Shown: piece by piece, positions 12,963 to 26,008 of the stretch
Layout of the letters: every line of letters begins with the position of its first letter
Numbering within the stretch: the first letter of the stretch is position 1
Assembly (NCBI GenBank): GCA_932294295.1
Contig: OW028580.1
Coordinates: forward strand, 35,467,136 to 35,531,135
Reading direction: 5' to 3'
DNA: 64,000 bases
Origin: Alitta virens
Lineage: Eukaryota; Annelida; Polychaeta; Phyllodocida; Nereididae
Position numbers and translations under genes: made by a program
Notes under the pieces: generated by a model
Told to the model about the DNA's origin: nothing
Databases searched by the model: none
What the model saw: the letters and a program-made list of their open reading frames with translations, nothing else

Positions 12963-14879
12963 ACAGAACCCAAATTCGTTGTTTGTATTCAGCACACAGT
13001 AGCATTGGTGTTCCAGAAATACAATTGGAGTAACACATGGTCTGTCACTGTAACTCACAGCAACTCTAGGCACTCCTGTTAACTTAAGGATAGAAGTAGG
13101 CATTTTCTCAAGTTTGTTTGATATACATATATATTAGAATATTATAATTGGTGGAGTAGAAAGGAAGAACATGAGCCTGTTTCATAATTTAGTTAATTTC
13201 CTACAGTTGCTATAGACTGCAGATAGTATAATGTTTCAGTGCACTTGTGTGACAGCTAATGTGGAAAATCATGTGTAGAATGTACACTGTTCAATAACGA
13301 CAATGGTATAATTGTACTTCATTTATCAAAATAATACACATCTGTGGTTATATATATTGATGTTTGAGTCTGAAATAGAAGTCTTCAGCATAACAGAATT
13401 ACCAAATGTTTAAGTAATATGATTGCGCATGACTAAGAATAAACGAAACTTGCAGTAAAACCATATTTGTAGAAATGAGAATAAGCTAAACTTATAGCAA
13501 AACCAACCACTACATAACTCCCCACACTCACAGCCCTGGGGGTAAAGGGAATTAGCAAATTGTTTTAGGTCACCAGTTTCACAGGAAACCAGGAGAAGGG
13601 CGTCGTAGCCATGGTGACCAGAAGCAGAGCATGCTGGGTAATGGGGGTGCCAGGGTAACCCAATCAATGGACCGGTCTAATGCTGTTACCCTTGGCGACC
13701 TGCTCACAGCTGACCAGTCCAAAGGTTTTCTGCAGTGTCATATGGTAACTATGGCAACAAATCTGGACAATTTGCTTATTTTTTTTTGCCATGTTATTTA
13801 GTATTCATTAATATCTCTTCTTCTGAGCAGGGCATGCAATCAGAAAATCCTTTTAAACGACTTTGTGACCTAAGTTTATCTTTCATTTCTGAGTTCTTTG
13901 GAAATCTTATAAGAAGCATTAACAACACTAGTGTCAGTGTTAAAAACCAGAGGGCTCTGCTGCAGTCTTCTGCAGAAAGGGGTCATCCAAAAGGTCAGGG
14001 AGGCAGGTGCGGAATGGGGTCAGAGGTCACAGGTCACCAAGGGTGTTATTTTTGACCTCGGGGCGTTTTCCCATGTCAGTGATGCCTTTCTTTTTGACAC
14101 AAGCAAAAAGAGAGACCTCTGGTAAGGCCACTTATTCTTCATTCTCCGTTTCACATTTCTAGCAGCATGAAATGTTAGGCCACGTATTCATCATTCCTTG
14201 TTTTACACATATATTTTCAAGCAGGATAAAATGTCAAAAAATTTATCATGTTAACATTCTGGTTTATAGACATTTATAAAAAAGAACGGAAACTTACTCT
14301 TAGGAGTTACTTGATATAAATTGTTTTTGCAGGTAAATGCACAATTTATTTGAATCGCATTCTCCAAATGATGAAATATGGAATTTTATATTATCAATTC
14401 AGTCTTTTTGGAAAGAGAATCTGATTAAGCATGCTTTTCTTTCATTCCTGCTTTTTATTATTTTTAATCTTTATCCCGAATGCATTTTTATTATCTGTTG
14501 CATTATTAATAACAGTTTGTATAGTATGTATAGTAACAATAATTGAAATGCCAATGTTGGTGATGATATAAATGGCAAAGGCTGTACTGAATTTCCTCAG
14601 GCATTCTGTATCAGTTCTGGTAACATCATGTGAGAAATGTACATACACTTGGGCAAAAAAGTTGGGCTCTGACAGAGTAAAGCAGCAAGATTGGATGCGT
14701 TTCAGATATCACATGTTATTTTAAATATGTACAGACTGGCAAATCATACACAGCCTGCCTAATACATGCATTAACCAGCCATTTGTGGATATTTACAAAC
14801 ACTTCCGTGTAATTTCAATTAATATATAAATTGGCAAGTGATTTAGTCTGAACAATCTGTTCTTTCTGTTTTCCAAGAG
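12963..14879. other. Gene-free AT-rich DNA
   Basis: Several frames of 60-106 codons (13410 minus; 13735, 13931 and 14337 plus) lack motifs, and overlapping frames disagree. A 'tttttgcag' before 14332 resembles a splice acceptor, but the following frame is AT-driven with no donor. Confidence 0.45.
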
Positions 14880-15420
14880 GTTTCACCCCAGGAGTCATGT
14901 GCACTCAATTTTTCCATGTATATTTATGAAACTCATTGAGAACTCCATTGACTTTCTGGTATGGCCAGACTTCGTGTCTGTCAAAATCGCTGTCGGTGGA
15001 AATCACAAATCTCAGATGGGGGCCTTCGCGGGGTTCACATGTGGCGTTACACGGCGGACCCACCGTCGAACCCCATTGAGGAGATTGTGCGAACCCCTCA
15101 GGACACAATGGTAGGGGGTATTTATGCATAAGGAGGAAGGAGTGGTACAAGGGTCACCAATATCACCCCTTCTTTGCCACATCCAATATTTAGGTCTTGT
15201 CCTGAGGGGGACCCTGTGGGGTGTATTCCAATAGGAGTCTGAGAGGGTGTCCCTTCCAATTTCCCCTTGTGCCATTACATCCATACATTGCACAGTGACC
15301 CCACAGTCTTCTATTATAGTCCTTCTGTATTGTGCCTTAGTCTCATGAAATAAATACAAAACACAACACAGTGGAACCCCAGAATTAAGATCATGCTTGG
15401 GAGTCACAGAAGGGGTCGCA
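14880..15420. other. GC-richer patch with overlapping open frames
   Basis: Base composition is higher in G+C than its surroundings. Three frames stay open for 71-131 codons (14899 plus; 14905 and 15012 minus). None shows a family motif I recognise. I see no paired splice sites that would define an exon. It could be an old coding fragment, an unrecognised repeat or a conserved non-coding segment. Confidence 0.25.
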
Positions 15421-15718
15421 ATATCAGAGCGGTCTTCCAGATAACATGCAAGGTCAAGACTCTTTCAAAAAATATATAATAATAAATTGGGCTATGCGCA
15501 ATTTATAAACTTCATCAGATAGAAAGAAACAGCCAGGTAAGTGCTCTAAGGTAGGCCAACGTTAGCCCGACATTCGCCTGACATTCGTCCAATCTCTATC
15601 CAATATGAAATACACTGAGTCGAAGTCTAGCCAATGTGACATTTTATCTCTGATAAACTCCAAAACTTTATTCTTTATACACAAGAACCTCATTCTTCAT
15701 ACCATTCCACTATTAAGA

Positions 15719-15737
15719 CCCCCCCCCCCCCGCCCCC
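15719..15737 (+). repeat. C homopolymer with one G
   Basis: Thirteen C, one G, then five C. It is prone to assembly error. Confidence 0.95.
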
Positions 15738-15810
15738 ACACCATACATTTCTAACAAACCTGTATCTTGCCATTGTGTTTTTCCTTACTATCGAGATCAC
15801 ACCATTAAGA

Positions 15811-15880
15811 CAGGCACATTTGGACCAAGGATGACCCTAATGGTCAGGCACATTTGGACCAAGGATGGCCCTAATGGTCA
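15811..15880 (+). repeat. 34-bp tandem duplication
   Basis: Two units beginning 'caggcacatttggaccaagg', at 15811-15844 and 15845-15878, with a single difference (GATGACC vs GATGGCC). Confidence 0.95.
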
Positions 15881-17773
15881 GATTTGAGTTATTTTTGGTA
15901 GTCAGGAAAGTGACTTAAATGAATGTGGTCTTGTAGCCGATGTAATATTTTTGCTTCATCATTTGGCGGAATTAATTGCTATGTCTCAATTCAATAAATT
16001 TACACCAGTGGTGGCCTTGATATTGAGGTCACACTGTCTACATATTCAATATGCCTCTTCCAAGTTTCTTTCAATATGTGACATCACACACAACTTTTAC
16101 AAGCAATCTGTAACGCTATACATCTCTAAAATTGAAAAGCAACCTACTCTCACCCACACTATACAACTTCAAATTGATTTTGTTTTACTTGGCATGAAGT
16201 ATGGTATGATTTATTCTTACGATGAATTTAAAAATTAAGAAGCATTCGAGAGATTGAAGAGCATGTGTCAATAAACTTGCATTTAAGTTTGTAGAAGAAA
16301 TAACACGATGTCAGAGTTTGATAACAAAATATGACAAGAAAAATTGTGACAAAATAATAGTAAATTTCCTACCAATAGGATGAGTTCAACATTTCTTACA
16401 ATTGGCAGTAAAAAGAACCAAACAAATGTTAGGCGATTACAAAATGATAAGAAAAACTATGACAAAATAATAGTGAGTTTCCTACCCATAAGTTAGGTTC
16501 AACAATTCCCAGTTACCTCGGGACATCTGTAATTGCACTTAGCCCAAAATGCAGGGAATTTAATTAATCAAATTTGAATTTAACGAATTAAGGTCAATTC
16601 TGTTTGGAATGTGGCTGCAAACAGCCATTGTTGGAGCCACGCTGAATCGGAGTTTGAACAAGCACTTCATTTAAACAATTGCTGCAAACCCTTAAGTGCT
16701 AGCAATTATTCGTGGGGTTTAATAGCTTCTTCATTTTGCCTTGTCAGCCTTCAAGAAGGAAAAGCATAGCATTTAAGTTAAATGGACCTTTTTGCAACTC
16801 AATCTACAAGCAAAAAAAAAGGTAAAATGTTGGCATTGAATTCGAGGTTAAATCTAATCGTCCTGAAATGTGTGGCTACAGCAAAAAGGGATTGTAATCC
16901 AATTTGAAAAAGGCAAAATGGATTAGTGGAGTTAAGATAACACCAGGAGAGAGCATTTCCGGTTCTTGCGGGAATTTCTTGGGTGCGATTGATTGTACTA
17001 ATTGAATTGCAACGTTTTGAGGATTCAAAATGCAGATGGCGAAGAAATGAGAGTTTTAACAATGAGTCTCATAAGAAATGTTAGGTATTAATTACCATAT
17101 AAATGCACTAATCTACAATATGGCATTGTAATAATTCAGTTAATGAGCTCAATGCCTGGATTGTAATTAGTTAATGACAAAGCTTAATGGGTTAGAGAAA
17201 CAGTAGCTGGGAGTCTGTTAAAGTCCCAAGAAATGACCATGAAGTTAAAAGGAAAAGAGATGAATCACAGACTAACAAGAACAACCTTGACAGGTTTTTT
17301 CCCCTCAACAGAATGCCAATAAAATGCCTGTCCTAGAGTTGTTGAACTTAAAGTTAATATTTGAAGAATCTTCTCCAAATGTAAGCTTAAATTCTAATGG
17401 CTGTGATGACCAGTCATTATATCATAGAACTCAGACTTGTTTATTTCACTCAACAAGAAAAGAAATGATGAAATGTAAAACATAGAGTGAGGAGGCTCAA
17501 AAAGACTTTCGGTCGCTATTATTGAGCCTCCTTGCATATAATATTCATTTATAATGGTTCAATTAAAAGTATTTGTTTCATTTTCCTGTTTTTATATTGA
17601 AATACAATGAACTGTGCACGTAAGTTTTAAATATTGCAAATTTAACAGTCTCTGATGATGCAAATTTCGTTATACTTAGAGATTAGGTAGGCCTAATTTT
17701 TGACGTGATTAGAGAAATTCGTATCTTACACATTGAAAACTTCTGCAGCTGTATTTGAGAAAACTGTTGTTTG
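15881..17773. other. Gene-free DNA with homeodomain-type motifs
   Basis: Between about 16500 and 17180 there are many TAAT cores, including 'atttaattaatcaaat', 'gtaattagttaatg' and TTAAGTG at 16692. This could be a conserved non-coding element, but AT-rich DNA gives such cores by chance. The 95-codon frame at 15951 has no recognisable domain. Confidence 0.3.
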
Positions 17774-17868
17774 TACCCTCGGCCATACCAATGGCCAAAG
17801 GGTATTGAGATCGCCTATGGCATCTGTCTAGCTGTCCGTCCGTCTATGTAGCTGTCCATCTGTCAGTC
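17774..17868 (+). repeat. Hairpin plus GTCYG-like short repeats
   Basis: TACCCTCGGCCAT (17774-17786) pairs with ATGGCCAAAGGGTA (17791-17804) with one bulge and a 4-base loop. After a gap of about 16 bases comes a degenerate (GTCTG/GTCCG)-type run. A similar 'tctgtctgtctagttgtcgt' with 'gcaagagacatt' occurs near 45380-45433, suggesting a dispersed element whose name I do not know. Confidence 0.5.
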
Positions 17869-19398
17869 CAGCGCTCTTGTAGAAGACATTTCCCGGAAAG
17901 TGACTAAGTTCCTCAAATCTTTGTACTTCCTGTGCCAGATGAAGTTCCATATTATCGCTCACTTCATGCCTTCCCATTTGATTACAGCCCAAAAGAAAAC
18001 TAGATCTCTCCTCCATAATCAGGTCAAAGCTACAAAGGTCATGTCACTTGGGTGGCCAATCAAATTGACGCAAACTAGGTCAGTGGAACGAGGTTATCAG
18101 ATGACCTTGTCAGTATCAAGGTAAGGGGCGACAAATTGCATTGTAGGAGGGGAAAGGTAATTTAGGTTGCCATGGCAATGGGCTGGCATCTTCCTAATTT
18201 AAGACCTACTTAATTAAGGGGAAATGGGGATTTGTCAAAGGAATTGATAGTTTGAGTGTAGCACAATGAAGCAAGGCGACATTATCTTAAATGGTAGAAT
18301 AAAGATCTTCACCCAGACAATAACAAAGACACAAAACCTGACAGGCTGAGAGACAGCTGCTGTACAAAGACAGAGAAGCTGATAAAGACAGAGAAAAAGT
18401 AAATATAGTATAAAGACTCTATTACAGAGCGAACCGAGTTAAAACAACCTAACAGGCCAACATTTATTGATGTAAAAGCCCAACTTAAAAGTGTGATTGT
18501 TACTGGTGAAAATCCTGCTGGTCTTGCTGGTAAATGGTCTAAAGTCAGACACAAGTTACAAAGATGGAATGTGTAAAGAATTATAAATATATACGAACGC
18601 TTGTTTTAACAATAATATTGTTTTAGGTAATATTCCACCCTAGCTCGTTTGCCATCATCACAAACACTCCAACAACCATTTATTGCTAACACTCCATTTG
18701 ACCTATTAACGCATCACCATAGCAACAATAGGTCAAAGATCAAGGTCAGAGGTTAGGCAATCCTACCGGCCAATTGGAGCAATAGGTAGTAATGTCTTTA
18801 TCGGATGGGTGGGCAAATGAGCACACAGGATGCTCTCATGCAATGTGCCAATCCATATGATGAGTGCTACTCCTTGCAATAAGTGCCTGTGATAAGTGCC
18901 CATGAAAAGTGCTTGTCAGCAACACAAGTGTCCATGAGTGCAGTCTGACTATGATTGGGCAAACAGCCAGGATTCGTATATTCCATTGAGTTAAAAAAAA
19001 ATAATCGCATACACAGTGAAGCCAAATAATCTCAAAAGACCAAGTGCTCGTTGTAAGAAGCTTCAGGGCCAATGTTGAACAAAATTTAATAAAAGCCACT
19101 AACACCACATTAATCTATTTCTAATACATTATCTATTGCTGCCATGACGGCCATCCAGTTTTTAACCTAAGTTAATTCTTATCTTTGTATTTTACCTCTA
19201 TATTAAGACAACCTCTCATTAAGTAAAAGTGAAATTTACATCAAATATGGGACATGACAAAATGAACTGAGCCATTAAAACTTTGATAAATTCATTTCTA
19301 TCACTGATATTGAACTGGTTTGTCTGTTGATGGCTTTATAAAGTTTAAAAAGAATGACTCCCATTTCTGCTTTTTTTGTATAGCCTTGTCTACATGCC
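17869..19398. other. Gene-free DNA
   Basis: Frames at 17900, 18309 and 18836 have no recognised features. Nothing else was seen. Confidence 0.45.
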
Positions 19399-19545
19399 AT
19401 TGGTCAGTACATTAATCAGAAGCATACGTAATGATGAGATGATACGGCTGCTTTGAGTCCACACCATGTTACACATTTACTCTACGGGTGAGGTATTTTA
19501 CTTGCCCTAGCAAAGGCAGTTAGACACCGAGTACAATGATTCACA
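19399..19545 (-). mobile_element. SINE-A 3' fragment
   Basis: 'tacgtaatgatgagatgata', 'gagtccacaccatgttacac' and 'cagttagacaccgagtacaa' are minus-strand family segments in the correct order. The head is absent. Confidence 0.75.
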
Positions 19546-20751
19546 AAATATAAAATAGCAAGAAATAATCCAATGTGTGGTAATATGTTTTTACTTGCCT
19601 ATGTTTAGCACTAACACCAACATACACTATGCATTAAAACACGACAGATGCAATGTGAAGCTAGTTGTACTGAATTGAGGCCAGGACAAAATGGCAATAC
19701 TTCAAACAAATGCATTTATTCTGTAACTCACTGCAGGACATGTGGAGAGCATGCTCACATTTCCAGACTTCATAGAAGCTGAGCCCCAGGGCCCAATTGG
19801 ATGGCAGGGCATCACAGCTTTAGTGCTATAACCCCATTCTATGGGAGGCCTATTTCCTCAGAACTTGCTATTACAAAAGGACCTATTGACCATTCACCTG
19901 ATGGGTGTCCCCTTTTTTCTTTCTTCTTTCTCGTTCTTTCTCTTTCTGGAGCACAAGAAAGACTGGCTGCCCAATTTCCCCTCATTTCCAGCATTGACAG
20001 AATGAGTAGTTTTCTTTCAATAACCCATGGTTCCCATCTCCCTGGCAAGGCTAATTTCCACAGTGCTCACGAAAGGACTCAATGTAACTGATTCCAACTG
20101 GATAGGGTGCAGGAAGCTCTTCCACATGCACAAGAACTGTACTATCAGGCAAAAACTAACTGATCTTATAGGAGAACCATACGACTCCCTGATATAAATT
20201 TTAGCCATTTGGAACATTACATTTTTTAAATCGGATAAAAAATTGACGAATTTATTGCATAAAATTTATGACGAAATGCACACCAGCGTCATGAACGAAC
20301 GTTCTGGCTTCGCGTATATTTTATTGAATAATCTTCAACATCAACTAGAGGCGCGCCAGCATTTTATTTTTCGGTCGTTAGCTTTTTTCCTTATTTTGAC
20401 AGACAAAGACATTTATTTACACAAAGAGACACACAATATACAAACACTAATTGAAACATACATAGACAAATACACAATACACAAGTAAAAAGATATTTAA
20501 CAGGTATTTTTCACTATGTGTGGGAGGCCTCTCTAATAAGACCGCTATTATTTGCAAATAGCAACGTCTTGAGCTTCCTTATTTGAGCATGCATGGACGT
20601 TATTCTGTGTGGTATAAAATGCAGATCACCCGGCTCGTATTACCCGATATATCAGGTGATATGTCTGGAATTGGGGAATAATACAAGAGCACTACCTCAA
20701 TCCCTACACAGCTATGTTTAGATGTATAGTATCTCAATTGTATTTCTGGAC
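19546..20751. other. Gene-free DNA
   Basis: Opposed frames of 96 and 69 codons at 19801 and 19839 overlap, and neither has a recognisable motif. A pyrimidine run lies at 19912-19950. Nothing else was recognised. Confidence 0.45.
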
Positions 20752-21030
20752 ATGCTCAATGCATCTGGTCTGACTGGTCTGAAGCTAAGTACGCTTATAT
20801 TACCACCTGCTAGAGGCAGACATAATGATTGGATTAAAAGGCTTGGAGTCCACACCATGCTAAACATTTACCCTATGGGTGGTGTCTTTTTACCTTCCCC
20901 AGCATAGACATAAAATACAAGGCACCCCCAATTTAACTTCTAATGCAATCGACATCCAGCTGCTGAGATGTAGCTCTTGCAGAGTGCCGGGGGGTTCCGA
21001 CGCAGGATGTGCCATGCTTTAATAAACGGT
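20752..21030 (-). mobile_element. SINE-A copy with decayed head
   Basis: All body segments appear in order on the minus strand: the 3' signature 'actggtctgaagctaagt', 'ttggagtccacaccatgcta', 'cagcatagacataaaatac', 'gacatccagctgctgagatg'. The B-box region reads 'ggggggttccgacgcagga' and is degenerate. Confidence 0.8.
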
Positions 21031-21648
21031 GAGAATCATATCAGTATTTTTGGCTTTGACTCATGACAGTCTACCTTGTACTTCCAGACTAGAGTTCAGC
21101 AACAGTGAAAGTATTGTACAGTTGAGAAATGACAATTTAGCTTTTTTTTTTTTAATTCTCAACATTTCTCAACAGAGTCCTTCGTATACTCCAGTTCCCA
21201 TCAATCAAGCCTGAAGGTTACAAATTCAACCTTGTCAATTCTCTTTTCCATTATTTTTGGCTTTTCCAACAATTCGTCGAAGTTTTGGTTTCCCGTCAAC
21301 CTTCAACTGATGGATGCACGGAGACATTTTTTTCCAAAAGTTGTCTCAACTCTTATATTGATGACATTTCAGTTGTTTTTACTTTGTGCAAAATTGGTCA
21401 CATTTATCACACATTTTGTCAAATTAGATGACAATTCATTTGTAACAATGAGCAAAAACTTACACGATAGACTATTAAGAATTGTCATTGAGTACGATTG
21501 TTTTTATCAGTTTTGTGAACTGATATTGACGACAATCTATTTACTTCACATTTGTACCAATTTGCCAAATATACTTTGGATTATTCTGCAATTATCACAG
21601 AGTGCGATTCGATTCTTTGACATTAGTGACACTTTTCTGCTCCTATGA
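21031..21648. other. Gene-free; one 138-codon frame without motif
   Basis: The frame 21232-21648 is rich in Phe, Leu and Ile and ends where SINE-B begins. A hydrophobic membrane protein fragment is conceivable, but T-rich DNA gives the same composition. I see no supporting splice sites or repeats. Confidence 0.2.
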
Positions 21649-21834
21649 GTGGGGGCCTAGCTCATTGGTAGCACGCTGGGCTTCCAACCATTTTGTCCCG
21701 GGTTCAGTTCCAGGTCGAGCCTAAGTTGGATGGCTGTTTCATCCTTCATCTCATTGTCATGGTCCCTGCCTGTCCTAATCAGCCCATCAAGTGCAGAAAT
21801 ACAGGACATCAAGCCCTTATCCACCCACCCACCA
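21649..21834 (+). mobile_element. SINE-B copy 1 (tRNA-derived)
   Basis: The head reads 'gggggcctagctcattggta' (A box), with B box GGTTCAGTTCC at about 21701-21711. The body has 'gagcctaagttggatggctg', 'tctcattgtcatggtccctg' and 'gcagaaatacaggacatcaa'. It ends in a (CCACC)n-type tail. Other copies lie at 32010, 36449, 42366, 43541, 55962 and 56451. Confidence 0.9.
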
Positions 21835-22829
21835 GGGTAGGTTCAGTGCATGTCGGTCTTGCTCATGCATGAATGGTTATAATAGCACTACTGACACTGA
21901 GAATATACACTGAAAGTATTATGAACGATTTAGTTGGCGTTATATTAGTCAGTGTCATGAATGTTAGTCAAAACGACTAACCTAAACTTCTTCGTAAAAA
22001 AAAGTCACTTTACATGACTTCGACTGAAGTTGTCTGAAAACCCGGCAATTTTTGCTGGTTACCATAAAAAGCAACTCAGTGACTTAGTAGGCCTAATCTT
22101 CGTAATAAGTGAAATGTGAAAACCCCCACAGCAATCTTAACAATGATGAAAACCACCCATCCTAAGTGGGCTTACATGGCACTATCAAACAAATTAACAA
22201 AATTAATCAACAGACACTCAATTGTACTGACTCTGATAGTGTTAAAAACTCTGTTGTTATATCATGTTTAGCGAATAAGCCATATATATAATTTTAATCA
22301 TATTTCTGAACGACTAACCTAAACTTCTGAACCTTTTTATAGATGACACTGAATTCATTTTATTTATCTATAGATACATGGATTGGTTTCACAGTGGTAA
22401 CAACCAGTCACAGTTGCGGCACTCAGAAATTATTATAATTGATTTACTATGAAACAGAAATGTTCAAGGTGTTAAAAATCTGGTCATGCATGTATTGCTT
22501 GTACCAATGTATCCTTTAATCCTCGATTTTTCAATTTCATCATGACTCACATTTATGACTTCGAAAGTTTGAATTTGTATTTTATGACTGCAGTAGACGT
22601 TATGCATACACCAACAATATTTCATATCATAAACATTGGTCAACTATCTATGAATTAACGTCTATTGTAGTTGCTATCCAATAACACATAACATAATATG
22701 TATACCATCTATAAGGGACCACAATGGAAATAAGTTTACGAACTTTAGTGTGCTATCCTAACAGTATTAAAAATACTTCCTGTCACCAGTTTCATGGATT
22801 TATATCATTTTGATGTTGTTTCAAAAAAG
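21835..22829. other. Gene-free; 18-bp repeated motif
   Basis: CGACTAACCTAAACTTCT occurs at 21974-21991 and again at 22311-22328. 'acttcgactgaagt' near 22018 is a short inverted repeat. Nothing else was recognised. Confidence 0.5.
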
Positions 22830-22947
22830 TCTATCTATCTATCTATCCATCTATCCATCTATCTATCTATCTATCCATCTATCCATCTATCTATCTATCT
22901 ATCTATCCATCCATCCATCTATCCATCTATCCATCTATCTATCTATA
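22830..22947. repeat. (TCTA/TCCA)n microsatellite
   Basis: About 29 tetranucleotide units alternating between TCTA and TCCA blocks. No SINE-A 3' signature is visible next to it. Confidence 0.95.
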
Positions 22948-24102
22948 GACAGACCATGTTCAGCATGTTGCTACATAATTATGCATCAATTCAGCTCAGT
23001 TTGTCACCAACCAAGGCTTCTGCCAAAAACATCTGATAAGCCAGTATAGCCAAGGAGAGACCCAACAGCAACAAATCCACAACGTAATTGGGAAAATGTG
23101 ATTGATAAAAGGTCAGAGCTAGAGTCCTAGTGTCTCACATGTACATGACCTTTTCTGTTACTCAATCAGCCAGTTAGTTAGTTAGTCAGTTAGTTAGTTT
23201 GATATTGCTGCTAGACCGCGAGATTGTCAGAGTCAGCCAGTCAGTGCACTAGTGAATCAGTCAGTCAGACAATCGTTTAGTTTAGCTATGGTCAGTTGGT
23301 CACTCTGTATATATCAGTGTTGTTGCACAGCACTTTATACATGTCATTATAGGCAGACATGTTAATATTTTCATTCATTAATTCATTCATTCATTCATTC
23401 AGTCCTGGCCACACAGGCAAATATAATCGCTAATGATGAATTACATGAGCTAGAAATACATAATCAATCTGATAATTCAAGCACATCAATCAAGTTATAA
23501 TGTTAATTGCTATCCATTCCAGCATAAGGTATAATTCTGAACCTCAGTAAGGCACAACCTGAGAAACATTGGACGGGCAACCACTAAAACAGGCTCTATC
23601 AGAGCATAGGCTCGCATGCTTGGAATAAATAAAACTTGAACTGTCCACTTAGTGACCTTTCTGACCACTTCGTTATAACACCAGATTATGGTAAGTGATG
23701 GACTCAGTGCAAGTCAAGTAAGTTCTTGCTGACACGAAAATGACATTTGGTTGCTATCAGCAACGGACAACACATACATGTAATTTAAAGTGAACTAACA
23801 GCAGCATTACCTCTGTTGTTTACAAGATCTGACTTTCTCTTTCATTGTTCTTCACATAGATCTTGATATATTTATAATTTAATTTACCTGTCTTGCGAAA
23901 TTTATTTTTCTTACTGTCCTCCTAGGAATCCTTACTTTAACTAGTACTATTTTTTGTTTCTTAAGTTTGTTTATCAATTGCATGTCTAGAAAACCGTGTT
24001 CCAAATCTTTTTATAATAGTTATATTCATGGCATCTAAAATTATTTATGATAACGAATAACAATGTATACAGTTAGTGTCATAAAATATGATCAACTGTA
24101 GA
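22948..24102. other. Gene-free; minor tetranucleotide runs
   Basis: (AGTT/AGTC)n lies at 23171-23200 and (ATTC)n at 23371-23402. Nothing else was recognised. Confidence 0.5.
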
Positions 24103-24150
24103 CAGCTGTAGCAACTTATAGCTACAGCCAGTAATAAGTTGCTACAGCTG
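24103..24150. repeat. Perfect 17-bp stem hairpin
   Basis: CAGCTGTAGCAACTTAT (24103-24119) is exactly complementary to 24134-24150, with a 14-base loop. The arms and loop share the word 'agctacag'. No larger element boundary is visible. Confidence 0.9.
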
Positions 24151-24504
24151 CTTTTGCGTACTCCTAGCTTATAGTCGGCTTACACCTACCACCACTGAAA
24201 AAATATAAACCTTGGTAAAAGCAAGAATTTTATCTAAGATATCATAAATATGTACTTTCATATCCAGCTTTGAATAGCCAGCTATAGCCAGACAGTTCTG
24301 TTTAGTGGCACATAGCATCGTATGGGAGAAGTTATCTAGTTATGTCTAGGTTTAATTTGACAGGCCGTGTTTAATGAAACTAACTGTACATTGTCTACCT
24401 CCTTATGTTTGCCTTTACCTCAAAAAACCTCTTGGGTTACAATTTATCTGCAAAAAGTTGACAGATGAGATGATGAATATGGTTTATGCTATGGAACAGT
24501 GACT
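24151..24504. other. Gene-free DNA
   Basis: Nothing recognised. Confidence 0.4.
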
Positions 24505-24775
24505 GAGCTATGGCTCACACACAAAGGTGTAGGATTCGAACCCAAGCACATACGCCCACTACAACGGATGAGTTGATGCCTATACCTCATGCGATGAGAC
24601 ATGGATGTGGGGACTCCAAGCCTCAGGCTTATCATCTCATCATCATGTCTGCCTGTGGTAGTTGGTTATATATGCTGACTAACCTTCAGACCAGTAGCAC
24701 TGAGACATTGAGATATAAACTGTACAAAAAGCAGGGTTTGAGCCCATATCCTGATTAACTGCCACCAAGCTCCCA
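24505..24775. mobile_element. Composite of SINE-A tail and two tRNA-like heads
   Basis: At 24529-24540 the minus strand has a perfect B box (GGGTTCGAATCC). From about 24605 to 24712 the plus strand carries the SINE-A 3' region ('tctgcctgtggtagttggtt', 'cagaccagtagcactgagac'). At 24730-24775 a second minus-strand head follows ('agcttggtggcagtt'). The mixed orientations suggest nested or rearranged insertions. Confidence 0.6.
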
Positions 24776-25811
24776 ACCACTGATTTACCTTGCCCGAGCT
24801 ACTGAGCTGTTCACTTCAGCGTAGTCTTTTTTATCGGTTATTTTCTGTGGACACTAGTTCACAGGCAGAAGACACTGCATAGGCCGAGTTGGCGCAAATC
24901 CTATCGATAAACGGGGGGCAAAATACGCTCATAACTTTGTTGATATTCATCGATAGACAATAAAATATTGTATACTGTAGTATTTTTATCACCCAACACA
25001 GATTTTGGCATTGGCATTTCTTTAATTGCCCCCTTAACCCACGCAACACAGAATTTTAGGTAAGCCAACTCAGCATATATGGTTTGTCCTCTGACTGTGA
25101 ACAAGCCCACAATAAATAACCAATAATAAAAAACGGCACTTAAGTGAACAGCAGATCGCTCGGGCAATGTTTCACCAGAGTTTTTGTACATTGACTCATC
25201 AAGATAAGTTTTACAGTACCATTGCAACCCTTGCCCACCAGTCTCTAGACTCTCTACCAAACACCAGTCTGGCCTTACGTAAATTTTTTACAGTGTACAG
25301 AAAACCTAATCTGCCTAATCTAACCCAATGTAATATGGCACATTGTAAGAGTGTCCTTGCTATGGAAAAAAGCAGCAGAAAAAAGGTTTGATCAGAAAAT
25401 TGTGTTTGACCTTGAAGTGACCTTGGAAAGTCATCTCATGACCTTGGAGCCAGACAGACATAAAGCACAAGGGCAAAGCAGTTTAGATGGTAATAGATGA
25501 ACCCTATACAAAGAGGAAGCTCAACATTGGGGGTTATTTTGGTAGGTGGAGTAATATCTACAAATAACTTACACATTGTAGTGTCTTACTACGGTGCAGT
25601 GGACAAACCAGGAGTGGATATTTTTTATCAGAAACAAAGTATTCGCCCTCTGATAGACATGGAGTAAAGTCTGCCCAGATACAACATGGATATAATAGTC
25701 AAATAGTAGATACCACACAAAAATAGGTAATTTCCTTAATGAAAAGAACAATCAAGATTGGTTGGCAAGTCCTGTCTTAGAGGGTTCTATTTACTACTCA
25801 AATCATAAAGC
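24776..25811. other. Gene-free DNA
   Basis: The 119-codon minus frame at 24901 overlaps another minus frame and has no recognised motif. No convincing splice sites. Confidence 0.4.
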
Positions 25812-26008
25812 TGATGGTGAGAATCGAACCCAGTGTCTTGATCTCACCACTCTACCTATAGACAAGAAACTATTGCATAGTTTTGTCTAAACTAAAATGA
25901 TGCTGGTCTGAAACATCATTAGCAGACGGGATTATGATATGAGACTTGAGGCTTCACATGTTACACATTCATCGCAAAGCTATGGTCTTTACTTGCCTCA
26001 GCATACTT
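25812..26008 (-). mobile_element. tRNA-like head fragment and SINE-A 3' fragment
   Basis: The B box GGGTTCGATTC lies on the minus strand at about 25821-25831. 'tgctggtctgaaacatc' to 'tactTGCCTCAGCATAC' (25900-26006) is a minus-strand SINE-A 3' region. The order differs from an intact element. Confidence 0.6.
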
